The notes under the pieces are model-generated. The model made no database searches. It was not told the DNA's origin and saw only the letters and a list, made by a program, of their open reading frames with translations. From Amycolatopsis coloradensis (lineage in GTDB: Bacteria; Actinomycetota; Actinomycetes; Mycobacteriales; Pseudonocardiaceae), in contig NZ_MQUQ01000003.1 of the NCBI RefSeq assembly GCF_001953865.1, positions 633,917 through 697,916 on the forward strand: a stretch of 64,000 nucleotides of DNA, given 5' to 3'. Positions within the stretch are counted from its first letter, which is position 1; every line of letters starts with the position of its first letter. The translations under genes were made by a program, and so were the position numbers. Positions 40,022-49,252 of this stretch are shown piece after piece.

Positions 40022-40939
40022 TCAGCGGAACGGCGACGGATCGGCCGCAGCCACCTCCGGGTCCTTGCCCGCGTCCCTGACTTCGGACATCCACTTGCCG
40101 AAGTCGGGGCGTGAGCCGTCGACGTCGGTCAGGCCGTATTCGTTCATCAACGTCCACGAGGCCAGCGTCTTGCCCGCGAACCGCGAGACCTCCGGATCGG
40201 TCGCCAGTTTCGCGACGCCCCGCCCGAGCAGTGCCGGGGTCTCCGAGATGGCGAAGTCGACAGGCGCGGTCTTGCCCACCGCGTCCCGCCAGGTGTCCTC
40301 GGTGACCTCGAACAGTTCCAGCATCGACTCCGACCGCAGGAAGCCCGGCGTCACGGTCATGCCGACACAGTCGTACTTCTTCAGTTCCGCGCCGAGCGCC
40401 CTGCCGATCGCGCGGATGCCGGACTTCGCCAGGAAGTACGGGATCCCCGCGCCGACGTATTCGTCGTGATCCCCGTCGGTGACCTCGATGACGAGGCCGC
40501 CCTCCCGCCGCACGACCAGCGGGAGAAGCCGGTGCAACGCGATCAGGTGCGTGTCGATCGCGTTGTGCACCAGCGTGAGCGCGTTGTCGAGGCTGGAATC
40601 CCAGTACGCCCGTTCGAAGTCCGCGAACGGGTCACCGCCCCAGACGTCGTCGACGAGGAGGTCGATCCGGCCGTCCACTTCGGACTCGATCCGCGCCCTC
40701 AGTGAGTCCACATCGGACACTTGGGTGAAGTCGGTGCGGACGGGGATTCCCCGGCCGCCCGCCGCGTCGACGAGTTCCGCCGTGTCCTCGATCGTCTCCG
40801 GCCGTTTCATCGGCGACTGGTGATCCCGCGTCGTACGCCCGGTGACGAACACCGTCCAGCCGATCCCGCCCAGCTCCACCGCGATCGCGCGACCACATCC
40901 CCGCGTCGCCCCCGCGACCACGGCTACCTTCTGTTCCAT
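40022..40939 (-). CDS. Short-chain dehydrogenase/reductase
   Basis: A 305-residue SDR with cofactor motif VAGATRGCGRAIAVELGG and arginine after the second strand (GRTTRDH), suggesting NADP preference. The catalytic YxxxK is present as YFLAK, but the usual catalytic Ser position reads TDGDHDE, so the active site is atypical. The substrate is unknown. Its ATG begins immediately after the TetR stop codon, making a two-gene operon, and it ends one base from the convergent VOC gene. Confidence 0.88.
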   Translation of the reverse strand: MEQKVAVVAGATRGCGRAIAVELGGIGWTVFVTGRTTRDHQSPMKRPETIEDTAELVDAAGGRGIPVRTDFTQVSDVDSLRARIESEVDGRIDLLVDDVWGGDPFADFERAYWDSSLDNALTLVHNAIDTHLIALHRLLPLVVRREGGLVIEVTDGDHDEYVGAGIPYFLAKSGIRAIGRALGAELKKYDCVGMTVTPGFLRSESMLELFEVTEDTWRDAVGKTAPVDFAISETPALLGRGVAKLATDPEVSRFAGKTLASWTLMNEYGLTDVDGSRPDFGKWMSEVRDAGKDPEVAAADPSPFR

Positions 40940-41518
40940 TCAGGACTCCCCTTTCCACGCGGTCAGCACCGCGTCCACGTCTTGCCCCACACGGTCGACG
41001 TACCGGCCCTTCGGCCGGATCGACCAGTCCAGCGAGGCCCCGTTCGCCACCCCCAGCAGCACCCGCGCCGCGCGGACGACACCCGGCGCACCCGGCAGGT
41101 CACGCGCCGCGAGCCGCACCAGCCGTCGCAGTTCCGCTTCCACGGCGGTGAAATGCTCGCCGAGCAGGGCGCGGAGTTCCGGATCCCCGATGTCCACCCC
41201 CAACTGCCCGAGGTGGTTCGCCGCGGTTTCCGCCGAACCCATGCCCTCGTAGATCACGACGACCGCCGCCCGCAGTCCCTCCACGGAATCGGCAAGCTCA
41301 CCGCAGTCCCGCATCCGCCCTACGACCGACTGCGTGTTCAGCTTGCTCAACGCCCGTAAGAGACCGGTTTTGGAGCCGAACCGCTGGGCGACCGTGCCGA
41401 CCGCGACCCCGGCCTCCGCCGCCACCTGGGCCAGCGTGAAACCCGGGCCGACCAGGCCGATGACGGTTTCCGCCGCCTTCAGCAGTCGTTCGTCGGTGAT
41501 GGTGCGAGGTCTCGCCAT
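40940..41518 (-). CDS. TetR family regulator controlling the SDR
   Basis: A 192-residue TetR protein starting MARPRTITDERLLKAAE, with a helix-turn-helix at about residues 26-56 (TLAQVAAEAGVAVGTVAQRF). ATG 41518 is preferred over the GTG ten codons upstream because those codons overlap the operators. It is the first gene of a two-gene operon with the SDR. Two AACCATGGT-type palindromes upstream are its probable sites. Confidence 0.9.
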   Translation of the reverse strand: MARPRTITDERLLKAAETVIGLVGPGFTLAQVAAEAGVAVGTVAQRFGSKTGLLRALSKLNTQSVVGRMRDCGELADSVEGLRAAVVVIYEGMGSAETAANHLGQLGVDIGDPELRALLGEHFTAVEAELRRLVRLAARDLPGAPGVVRAARVLLGVANGASLDWSIRPKGRYVDRVGQDVDAVLTAWKGES

Positions 41519-41526
41519 GCGATTAT

Positions 41527-41553
41527 TGAACCATGGTTCATTAACCATGGTGA
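41527..41553. promoter_or_regulatory. Two phased AACCATGGT operators
   Basis: A perfect 14-base palindrome TGAACCATGGTTCA (41527-41540) is followed by a second, imperfect site TTAACCATGGTGA (41541-41553); the centres are 14 bases apart. They lie directly before the TetR start codon and suggest cooperative autorepression. Confidence 0.8.
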
Positions 41554-41708
41554 TTCAGGGTCACACTCAGGGGTGTCACCGATCGCGTACGCCGTCGGAA
41601 GACGGCAAGCTACGCCTCAGGTCGGGTACCAGGTTGGCACCTCAGGATGACGCGCTCGGCCACCCACATGGACGACGATTGCTCTCGCAGTCGCCGAGGG
41701 GAGCAGAC

Positions 41709-42647
41709 ATGATCGAGGCAGCGGGCCTCACCAAGCGGTACGGCAAGACACTGGCGGTGAACAACCTGTCCTTCTCCGTCGCGGGAGGAAAGGTCACCGG
41801 ATTCCTCGGCCCCAACGGTGCGGGCAAGTCGACGACCATGCGGATGATCCTCGGCCTCGACAACCCGACCTCGGGCCAGGTGCGCATCGGGGGCAAGCTC
41901 TACCGTGAACTGAAAGATCCCTTGCGGACGGTCGGCGCGCTGCTGGACGCCAAGTGGGTGCACCCCAACCGGTCGGCGCGAGCGCATCTGCTCTGGATGG
42001 CGAGGTCCAACAAGATCCCGGCCGCCAGGGTCGAAGAGGTGCTCGAAACCGTCGGGCTCACCAGCGTCGCCGGAAAACGCGCCGGTGGTTTCTCCCTCGG
42101 CATGTCGCAGCGACTGGGGATCGCGGCGGCCCTGCTCGGCGACCCGGAGGTCCTCCTCTTCGACGAGCCGGTCAACGGCCTCGACCCCGAGGGCATCCTC
42201 TGGATCCGGAAGTTCATGCACCGGCTCGCCGACGAGGGCCGCACGGTGTTCGTTTCCTCGCACCTGCTTTCGGAGATGGCGCTCACCGCGAGCCACCTGA
42301 TCGTGATCGGCAAGGGACAGCTGATCTCCCAGTCCTCCACCGAAGACTTCGTGGCACGGGCCGCCGAGAACACGGTCAAGGTCCGGTCGCCGCAACTGCC
42401 CGCGCTGCGCGCCGCCCTGACGCAAGCGAGCGCACAGGTCTCCGACGTCGACAAGTCGCTCGTCGTGTCCGGTATGGACAGCGACAAGATCGGCGAGATC
42501 GCCGCGGCGAACCAAATCGTGCTGCACGAGCTGAGCCCGCAGACCGGCTCCCTGGAGCAGGCCTTCATGCAGATCACCGGCGATTCGGTCGAGTACCACA
42601 CCGGTCTCGAAGCCGAAGCCGCCGAAGTGGTCGCCGCCGCCCAGTAG
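41709..42647 (+). CDS. ABC transporter ATP-binding protein (tandem pair 1)
   Basis: A 312-residue ATPase with Walker A GPNGAGKST (about 35-43), signature FSLGMSQRL (about 128) in which SGG is replaced by SLG, and Walker B VLLFDEPVNGLDPEGI (about 148). The C-terminal extension is typical of lantibiotic-immunity/bacitracin-type exporters. ATG 41709 follows GGGGAG. Its permease starts 30 bases downstream. It is closely similar to the ATPase at 43563, a local duplication. Confidence 0.92.
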   Translation: MIEAAGLTKRYGKTLAVNNLSFSVAGGKVTGFLGPNGAGKSTTMRMILGLDNPTSGQVRIGGKLYRELKDPLRTVGALLDAKWVHPNRSARAHLLWMARSNKIPAARVEEVLETVGLTSVAGKRAGGFSLGMSQRLGIAAALLGDPEVLLFDEPVNGLDPEGILWIRKFMHRLADEGRTVFVSSHLLSEMALTASHLIVIGKGQLISQSSTEDFVARAAENTVKVRSPQLPALRAALTQASAQVSDVDKSLVVSGMDSDKIGEIAAANQIVLHELSPQTGSLEQAFMQITGDSVEYHTGLEAEAAEVVAAAQ

Positions 42648-42677
42648 CCACTCGACTCCTTTGAGGAAAGAAAAGTC

Positions 42678-43409
42678 ATGACTCTGCTCGCTGTGGAACG
42701 CATCAAGCTGTTCACCACACGCTCGCCCTGGTGGTGCGCGCTGGCCGCCCTCGCGGTCGTGATCGGTTTCGCCGCCATCATCTCCGGCGCCGCACCCACC
42801 GGTGAACTCACCGACGTCAGCCTGACCCAGTTCGGCTACGGCTTCGGCATGGCCGTGATCATGGTGCTCGCCGCGCTCTCGGTGACCACCGAATACCGCT
42901 TCAGCACCATCCGGACCACCTTCCAGGCCGTGCCGAACCGCACCGCGGCGCTGCTGGCCAAGACCGGCGTGGTCGCGATCCTGTCGCTCGTGATCGGCGA
43001 GATCGCCGCGTTCGGCGCCTGGGGCCTCGCCTCGGCCATGCGGCCGGAAGACCTCGCACTGGACACCGCCGCGGAGTGGACCAGCGTCGCCGGGGTGGGC
43101 GTGGTGTTCGCACTCGCCTCGGTGATCGCGATCGCCGTCGGCATCCTGATCCGGCACAGCGCCGGCGCCATCTCGCTCGTGCTGATCTACGCCCTCGCGG
43201 TGGAGAACCTGATCCAGCTCATCCCGAAGATCGGCAAGGACATCTACGACTGGATGCCGTTCCACGTCGCCGACAGGTTCCTCACCGGTTCGGGCCCCAC
43301 CGCGGCGGAAGCCCCGTTGAGCCAGGCCGGATCGCTGGCCTACTTCGCCGGCTTCGCGCTGGTGCTGCTGGTCATCTCGCTGGTCGTCGCCAACAAGCGC
43401 GACGCGTAA
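42678..43409 (+). CDS. ABC-2 type permease (tandem pair 1)
   Basis: A 243-residue protein with six hydrophobic segments. It begins MTLLAVERIKLFTTRSPWWC; the ERIKL...TTRSPWW opening is shared with the permease at 44480. A conserved middle segment TFQAVPNRTAALLAKTGVV and the WMPFHVADRF motif near the end also recur there. GAGGAAAG precedes the ATG. It forms an exporter with the ATPase just upstream. Confidence 0.9.
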   Translation: MTLLAVERIKLFTTRSPWWCALAALAVVIGFAAIISGAAPTGELTDVSLTQFGYGFGMAVIMVLAALSVTTEYRFSTIRTTFQAVPNRTAALLAKTGVVAILSLVIGEIAAFGAWGLASAMRPEDLALDTAAEWTSVAGVGVVFALASVIAIAVGILIRHSAGAISLVLIYALAVENLIQLIPKIGKDIYDWMPFHVADRFLTGSGPTAAEAPLSQAGSLAYFAGFALVLLVISLVVANKRDA

Positions 43410-43486
43410 GAACTTCCACAGGGGAGGAAGCCGGACGCTCGGCTCGGGGGAGTGAAGCGTCGGCTACGGGGAGAAAAAAGGGGAAC

Positions 43487-43525
43487 AAGGACCGGGCCGC
43501 CTAATCGGGGGGCAGCCCGGTCCTT
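43487..43525. terminator. Hairpin between the two ABC pairs
   Basis: Perfect 11-base arms AAGGACCGGGC (43487-43497) and GCCCGGTCCTT (43515-43525) with trailing T residues. It separates the duplicated ABC units, so pair 2 has its own promoter. Confidence 0.8.
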
Positions 43526-43562
43526 TCCCGCGTAATGTCGTCATCCACCGGAGGGAGGGCCG

Positions 43563-44483
43563 ATGATCGAGGCCACCGAACTCACGAAACGCTACGGCGA
43601 AAAGACCGCCGTCGAAGACCTTTCCTTCACCGCCGAAACAGGGCGCGTGACGGGGTTCCTCGGACCGAACGGGGCGGGGAAGTCCACCACGATGCGGATG
43701 ATCCTCGGCCTCGACAACCCCACGTCGGGCTCGGTGACCATCGACGGCAAGGCCTACCGCGAACTGCATGATCCACTTCGGACGGTCGGCGCGATGCTCG
43801 ACGCCACCTGGCGCCATCCCGGCCGCTCGGCCCGCGAGCACCTGCGGTGGGTGGCCGCGACCAACGGCCTGCCGGACAACCGCGTCGACGAGGTGCTCCG
43901 GCTGGTCGGCCTGGAATCGGTCGCCCGCAAACGGGCCGGGCAGTTCTCGCTCGGCATGTCGCAACGGCTCGGGATCGCGACGGCGTTGCTCGGCGACCCC
44001 CGGGTGCTGCTCTTCGACGAACCGGTGAACGGACTCGATCCCGAGGGCATCGTGTGGATCCGGCAGCTGATGCACGCGCTCGCCGCCGAGGGCCGCTCCG
44101 TGTTCGTGTCCAGCCACCTGCTGCCGGAGATGGCGCAGACCGCGCAGGACCTCGTCGTGATCGGCCGGGGCAAGCTGATCTACCAGGGCACGATGGAGGA
44201 CTTCGTCGGCCGCGCGAAGAGCCTCGGCGTGCGGGTCCGCAGCCCGCACCTGCCCGAACTGCGGACGGCGCTGACCGAGAAGGGCACCGAATTCCGCGAG
44301 GAGGACGGCGCGCTCATCGTGTCCGAAATGGACAGCGACGACATCGGCGAGCTCGCCTTCGCCGCGGGCGCGACCCTCCACGAACTGAAGCCGCTCACCG
44401 GCTCGCTCGAAAACGCGTACATGCAACTCACCGCCGAAGCCGTCGAGTACGGCGCCGGCCAGGTCCCGGAGGTCGCCCGATGA
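43563..44483 (+). CDS. ABC transporter ATP-binding protein (tandem pair 2)
   Basis: A 306-residue paralog of the ATPase at 41709 with nearly the same motifs: MIEATELTKRYGEKTAVEDL, GPNGAGKST, FSLGMSQRLG, and LLFDEPVNGLDPEGIVWIRQ. GGAGGGAGG lies a few bases before ATG 43563. The stop codon overlaps the permease ATG (ATGA). Retention of two adjacent intact copies suggests different substrates or regulation rather than simple dosage. Confidence 0.93.
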   Translation: MIEATELTKRYGEKTAVEDLSFTAETGRVTGFLGPNGAGKSTTMRMILGLDNPTSGSVTIDGKAYRELHDPLRTVGAMLDATWRHPGRSAREHLRWVAATNGLPDNRVDEVLRLVGLESVARKRAGQFSLGMSQRLGIATALLGDPRVLLFDEPVNGLDPEGIVWIRQLMHALAAEGRSVFVSSHLLPEMAQTAQDLVVIGRGKLIYQGTMEDFVGRAKSLGVRVRSPHLPELRTALTEKGTEFREEDGALIVSEMDSDDIGELAFAAGATLHELKPLTGSLENAYMQLTAEAVEYGAGQVPEVAR

Positions 44484-45232
44484 CCACGGCGAACATGCTC
44501 CGCGCGGAGCGGATCAAGCTGCTGAGCACGCGCGCGCCCTGGTGGTGCGCGGGCATCGCGATCGTGGTCGCGCTCGCCTACACCGCGTTGTTCTTCGGTT
44601 TCGTTCCGCTGGAGGGACAGACCGGCGTCGACTCGACCCAGATCGCCGGTGCGCTCGCCCGCACCGTGGTGCTCATCCTCGCCATTCTCGCGGCGGCGAC
44701 GGAGTTCAACTGGGGCACGATGAAACTCACCTTCCAGGCGGTGCCGTCCCGGGTGCCCGCCCTGCTGGCGAAGGGCGCCGTCGTCGGGGTGTTCTCGGGC
44801 CTGATCGGACTGCTGGTGGGCTTCGGCTCGTGGGCTGTCGCGTATCTGATCAAACCGGCCTCCGACCTGGGGCTGGTCTCCGGCTCCGACTGGCGCGCGG
44901 TGGCGGGCCAGGGGCTGACCTTCCTGCTGACCGGGCTCCTCGGCGTGGGACTCGGCCTGCTGTTCCGCAATCCCGCGCTGGCCCTCGGCTTCGCGTTGGT
45001 CTGGACGCAGTTGATCGAGGGCCTCGTCCTGCTGATTCCGCGCGTCGGCGACGACATCTACCAGTGGATGCCGTTCTTCGCGGCAAATCAGTTTTCCGGA
45101 TCGGACCTGACGGTTTCGATGATGAAACTCGAACCCCCGTTGGGCCCCTGGGGCTATTTGGCTTATTTCGCAGGCATCTGCGTGATTGTCTATGCGGCCG
45201 GGCTGATGATCACCCATCGACGGGACGCGTGA
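44480..45232 (+). CDS. ABC-2 type permease (tandem pair 2)
   Basis: A 250-residue, six-helix membrane protein starting MTTANMLRAERIKLLSTRAP. It shares with the first permease the opening motif, LTFQAVPSRVPALLAKGAVV, and a late WMPFFAANQF. It is translationally coupled to its ATPase by a four-base overlap. The pair makes one exporter of unknown substrate. Confidence 0.9.
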   Translation: MTTANMLRAERIKLLSTRAPWWCAGIAIVVALAYTALFFGFVPLEGQTGVDSTQIAGALARTVVLILAILAAATEFNWGTMKLTFQAVPSRVPALLAKGAVVGVFSGLIGLLVGFGSWAVAYLIKPASDLGLVSGSDWRAVAGQGLTFLLTGLLGVGLGLLFRNPALALGFALVWTQLIEGLVLLIPRVGDDIYQWMPFFAANQFSGSDLTVSMMKLEPPLGPWGYLAYFAGICVIVYAAGLMITHRRDA

Positions 45233-45368
45233 GCTTTTACCGCCTCCGAAGGAGTTAAGTCCACGTTAAGAGCCTGTGGCTTCTCTCACAGGAAGCGGAC
45301 ATACTGTTCCTGACCGGACGATGCTCGGTACGAGCCTATTTTTCGGCTCTCGGCCCCGGAGGTGATCC

Positions 45369-45944
45369 TTGACGGTGGATTCCGGTCAGGGAGTGGAACG
45401 CGCGATCCCGCAAGCCCGCACGGAAAGTATGCAGCCCCGGCTCGAGCCCATGCTCGACCTCGAATGGTCACAGGCGATCGAACTGCCCCGCACGGTGGCG
45501 TCCGCGACCCGGCCATCCGATATCCGCCGCGCGTGGGTGCATCGCGCGCCCGAAGACCTCGTTGTCGCGCTGTACCGCGCGTCCAGTGGAATGCACGGCG
45601 AAATCCCCGCGCCGTGGTGGCTTCGCGGCGTCGTGGACGGCAGGCTCGAATCGCGGGAACTCGGTTTCCGCATCGAAGATCGCATCGCGGGCCTGCTCGG
45701 CAGACGTCCCGGCTGGGAATTCGTCCCGTGGGCCGCGGACGGGGAATCCGGCTACTGGGAGTTCATGCCTTCCGAACGCGGAGCGTCCGGGCATTCGATC
45801 CCGACCACGGTGCTGAACACAAGCCGCCACGACGGCTGGATCGACGTTCTCCCCGCGCATTCCAGCACGACGCCGCCGCCGATCGCGGTCGCCGGATTCG
45901 CCGGCCTGCGGTCACGGCTGGGGGAGTTCGAAGCGGTCCGGTAA
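45369..45944 (+). CDS. Hypothetical protein with TTG start and a full anti-SD match
   Basis: A 191-residue protein I do not recognise. It has no signal peptide or membrane helix. Notable stretches are IRRAWVHRAPEDLVVALYRA and PAPWWLRGVVDGRLESRELG, with aromatic residues in GWEFVPWAADGESGYWEFMP. The ribosome site GGAGGTGATCC at 45358-45368 matches the 3' end of 16S rRNA over 11 bases and directly abuts TTG 45369; an in-frame GTG at 45375 is the alternative start. It lies alone, with no operon partner in the same direction close by. Confidence 0.65.
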   Translation: MTVDSGQGVERAIPQARTESMQPRLEPMLDLEWSQAIELPRTVASATRPSDIRRAWVHRAPEDLVVALYRASSGMHGEIPAPWWLRGVVDGRLESRELGFRIEDRIAGLLGRRPGWEFVPWAADGESGYWEFMPSERGASGHSIPTTVLNTSRHDGWIDVLPAHSSTTPPPIAVAGFAGLRSRLGEFEAVR

Positions 45945-46133
45945 GGACGACAGGCGGAGCGGAGGCGTACCGCGGAAATCAACCGCGGACGGAACTGCCC
46001 GGCCGAAACCCCGCTATCACGGCGGCAGGGCGCCTGTCGGCCTACGTGACACGGCTTACCAACGAAGCGCCCTCTCGGCGTGATCGTGGACGCGGGTTCG
46101 CCGATGCGCACAGCCCCCACGTTTAATGGGTGG

Positions 46134-46841
46134 GTGGAAAACGAGGACCAGCCACGGATGCGCAGCGTGGTCAGCTATGTCAACCGCGGCGGCCGGATGA
46201 CCGTCGGGCAGCAGCGAGCGTGGGACGAGCTCTGGCCGTCGCTCGGCCGCACGGTCGGCGAACTGCCCGAAGGCACGGTGGATTTCGGCGATTGGTTCGG
46301 CAGGCAGGCCCCGGTCATGGTGGAGATCGGGTCGGGGATGGGCGAGACCACGTCCCAGCTCGCGGCCGCCGCGCCGGAACTCAACTACGTCGCGGTCGAA
46401 GTCTACGAACCGGGGCTGGGCCAGCTGATGCTGCGCGCGGAGAAGCTCGGAGTGAAGAACCTGCGGCTGATGCACGGTGACGCCGTCGTTCTGCTGACTT
46501 CGCACGTCGAGCCGGGCTCGCTGTCCGGGGTCCGGCTGTTCTTCCCGGACCCGTGGCCGAAGAAGCGGCATCACAAGCGGCGGATCGTGCAGCCGGAGTT
46601 CGTCTCGCTGGTGGCCTCGCGGCTCGTGCCGGGCGGGACCTTCCACCTGGCGACCGACTGGGAGAACTACGCGGAGCAGATGATGGAGGTCTGCTCGGCC
46701 GAGCCCCTCCTGCGCAACCGCCACGCCGGCGAGCCCGGGGGCTGGGCACCGCGCCCGGCGTGGCGTCCGGTCACCAAGTTCGAGAACCGCGCCGACGTCG
46801 AAGGCCGGATTTCGCACGACCTGATTTTCGAGCGGGTCTGA
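46134..46841 (+). CDS. trmB: tRNA (guanine-N7-)-methyltransferase
   Basis: A 235-residue enzyme that methylates G46 of tRNA using S-adenosylmethionine. The SAM motif is VMVEIGSGMGETTSQLA, and the family signature LFFPDPWPKKRHHKRRIVQ is intact, followed by LATDWENYAEQMMEV. The frame is open from 46080; GTG 46134 gives the usual N-terminus (a short tail, then RSVVSYVNRGGRMTVGQQRA), but the start is uncertain. The 189 bases before it contain no clear gene. A strong hairpin follows. Confidence 0.93.
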   Translation: MENEDQPRMRSVVSYVNRGGRMTVGQQRAWDELWPSLGRTVGELPEGTVDFGDWFGRQAPVMVEIGSGMGETTSQLAAAAPELNYVAVEVYEPGLGQLMLRAEKLGVKNLRLMHGDAVVLLTSHVEPGSLSGVRLFFPDPWPKKRHHKRRIVQPEFVSLVASRLVPGGTFHLATDWENYAEQMMEVCSAEPLLRNRHAGEPGGWAPRPAWRPVTKFENRADVEGRISHDLIFERV

Positions 46842-46848
46842 AACGGGT

Positions 46849-46892
46849 GAAAGGGCCGGTCAGGACGTCCCCACGTCCTGACCGGCCCTTTC
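46849..46892. terminator. 20-bp perfect-stem hairpin after trmB
   Basis: Exact 20-base arms (46849-46868 and 46873-46892) with a four-base loop, seven bases after the stop codon, ending CCCTTTC. It lies between convergent genes. Confidence 0.88.
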
Positions 46893-46970
46893 GTCACTTC
46901 CCCGCACCTCGGGACGCCCCCTGCGCGTCCCCGGTGCGTGCGACCAGCGACTCCACCCACGAGACCCGCC

Positions 46971-46999
46971 CGCCCTGATGGCATGACGCCATTCGGGCG
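46971..46999 (-). terminator. Hairpin after the FtsX-like permease gene
   Basis: CGCCC-TGATGGC (46971-46982) and GCCATTCGGGCG (46988-46999) pair with two mismatches around a short loop, just beyond the permease stop codon on the minus strand. Confidence 0.55.
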
Positions 47000-47005
47000 A
47001 ATCTT

Positions 47006-49252
47006 CTACTCGTCGGCGAGCGGCTCCGACTGCACCCGCTTGAGCGCCGGGGTCGAGACGGAGGCCCCGAGCAACGCCACCCCGATTCCCAGCACCACGG
47101 GCGCCAGCAGCCACGGGCTCAGCACGACCGGGTCCTTCTCGATCATGCTGTAGAGCCCGACGCCGACTCCGATCCCGACCACCCCCGCGCCGATGGTGGC
47201 CACCATCGCGGGCAGGGCCGCCTCCATCCGCAGCGCCCTCGCCAGCACCCGGACCGGGGTCCCGGCCGCGATGAGTGCCCCGAAGGTGCGACGGCGGTCC
47301 ATCACCGAACCGGCGGTCGCCACGGCCGCGCTGCACCCGGCGAGCACTCCGGCGGCGATCAGGCCGATCACGGTGACCCGGCGCAGGTCGGCGAGTTCCT
47401 GCTGCTGGCCGACCAGGTGCAGGCCACGGCTGCCGATCTCCTGGCCCGGTGCCGCCCCGACCAGCGCGGTCCGCACGACCTCGCCGTTCTCCGAGGTCGT
47501 CGGCACGACCACGTCGAGCTTCTCCGGCTTGACGTCCGACGGCAGCAGGGCCGGGTCGATGACGATCGTGCCGTAGGTGTCCTCATCGGACTCGGGGAAC
47601 GTGTGCGCCGGGACGTTCCCGAGCTGAGTACCGGCCTTGTCGTAGTCCGTCGTCACGCGGTACGACGCCGGGTCGATCTTGGTGCTGCTGTAGATCGCCG
47701 GACCAGGCTGGCAGGAGCCGCCGATGTTCACCCGAAGCAGCTTCGTGGCGTCTTCGCAGGTCATCACGAAGGCCCGGTTCAGCGTCTGGGAGCGGGTCCC
47801 CACCTCGCCGGTGGTCAGGTAGACCTGGCCGACCGCGACGGCCTTGTCGGCGATCCCGTTACGGGCGAGGGAGGCGTTGGTGTCCTCCACGATCTGCCGC
47901 GAGTGGGTCGCGTCGGCCTCGGCGTAGAGGACGTTGTCCCTGAAAGTCCGCCCGCCGCCCGCCATCGACTCGAACGAGGGCAGCAGGGTGAGCGCCATCG
48001 AGCCGGTGAACACCGCGAGCACGACACCCGCCGTGGCCCGGTAGGCGCTCTTCGGGTCGTCACGCAGCCTGCGCCCGGCCAGCAGCGACGCCGGTTTGCG
48101 CCAGACGCGGACGAACGTGCCGCCCACCGCCGAGGTGACCCACGGTCCGATGATCGCGGCCGACGCGACCAGCAGGAACAGGCCGAACATCACCATCGGC
48201 AAGCTGGCGTCGTCCTGGCTGACCGCGAACAGGAAGAAGGCACCGGACACGGGGACCGCGAGCAGACGCCACCAGTGCAGTGGCTTGCGAGCGTGCGCCG
48301 AGGCCGCGAACAGCGGCGTCTTCAGCACGCGGCGGATGCCGAGGACCCCGGCGAACACGACCAGCAGCGGGATCGCCACGGCGACCGCGATGGTCGAGCC
48401 GAGCGAAAGGCTGAAGTCCGACGCGAGCCACGTTCCGCCCGCCCAGGGAACGAACGTCGAGAGGCCTTGTAACGCCGGTGCCACGACGATGCCGAGCAGG
48501 GCGCCGACGACCGCGGACAACGCGGTCTCGGCGGCGACGATCTTCGTCACCTGCGCCGGGGTCGCGCCCGCCAGCCGCAGCGCCGCCATCCGCAGCTCAC
48601 GCCGGGTGGCGGTGAGCCGGGCAGAAGACGCGACGAGCACCAGGCTCGGCACGAGCAGGACGATGACGCCGACCCAAGCGAGCAGTTCGAGCATCGGGTC
48701 AGGCTTCGCCTGCTTGGCGGGGAAGCCGTCCGCGGCGAGCGCCGACTGCGGCATCGACTCCGGGGTGTGGCCGACGACGGCGACCAACTGCTCCGGATAC
48801 ATCAGCGAGTCCGGGCCGAGCGAGTCGACGAGTTTGCCGAACCGGTCCCCGAGCTGGGCCTGCGGCGTCGACTGGATCAGTTTCCCGAGTTCGGGCGAAA
48901 CGATCGACTCGCCGGGGGCCGGCAGCTTCGGGATGCCCGGCGGAAGGCTGAGCATCGGCGCGGTGCCGGTCTTGGCGATGTCGACGCGGATGATCTCGCG
49001 GTCACCCGAGTAGTCCTTGTTCGCCGCCATCAGCAACGGCGCCGGACGCCGGGCCTGCCCGGAATCGGAGTTGTAGCTGTAGATGTCCTGCCAGATCGCC
49101 CGCTGGGAGCGGGCCTGCGTGGCACCCGGGAGGGAGGCCAGCAGGAGCACCAGACTGGTCGCGACGGCGACCCCGACCGCGGTGAGGATGGCCGATGTGC
49201 GGGTCCGGCGGTCGACCCGGAGCACCCGCATGGCCAGCTGGAAGCTGTTCAT
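47006..49252 (-). CDS. FtsX-like ABC transporter permease (MacB-type)
   Basis: A 748-residue protein with one N-terminal membrane helix (about 20-42), a large periplasm-facing region, a first membrane block (about 190-400) and a second block near the C-terminus (about 625-740), with the FtsX pattern RRELRMAALRLAGATPAQVTK and RRRTFGALIAAGTPVRVLAR. It probably works as a mechanotransmission or export module with the ATPase encoded upstream. The ATG at 49252 overlaps the ATPase stop codon (TAATG). The adjacent divergent two-component system is a likely controller. Confidence 0.88.
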   Translation of the reverse strand: MNSFQLAMRVLRVDRRTRTSAILTAVGVAVATSLVLLLASLPGATQARSQRAIWQDIYSYNSDSGQARRPAPLLMAANKDYSGDREIIRVDIAKTGTAPMLSLPPGIPKLPAPGESIVSPELGKLIQSTPQAQLGDRFGKLVDSLGPDSLMYPEQLVAVVGHTPESMPQSALAADGFPAKQAKPDPMLELLAWVGVIVLLVPSLVLVASSARLTATRRELRMAALRLAGATPAQVTKIVAAETALSAVVGALLGIVVAPALQGLSTFVPWAGGTWLASDFSLSLGSTIAVAVAIPLLVVFAGVLGIRRVLKTPLFAASAHARKPLHWWRLLAVPVSGAFFLFAVSQDDASLPMVMFGLFLLVASAAIIGPWVTSAVGGTFVRVWRKPASLLAGRRLRDDPKSAYRATAGVVLAVFTGSMALTLLPSFESMAGGGRTFRDNVLYAEADATHSRQIVEDTNASLARNGIADKAVAVGQVYLTTGEVGTRSQTLNRAFVMTCEDATKLLRVNIGGSCQPGPAIYSSTKIDPASYRVTTDYDKAGTQLGNVPAHTFPESDEDTYGTIVIDPALLPSDVKPEKLDVVVPTTSENGEVVRTALVGAAPGQEIGSRGLHLVGQQQELADLRRVTVIGLIAAGVLAGCSAAVATAGSVMDRRRTFGALIAAGTPVRVLARALRMEAALPAMVATIGAGVVGIGVGVGLYSMIEKDPVVLSPWLLAPVVLGIGVALLGASVSTPALKRVQSEPLADE

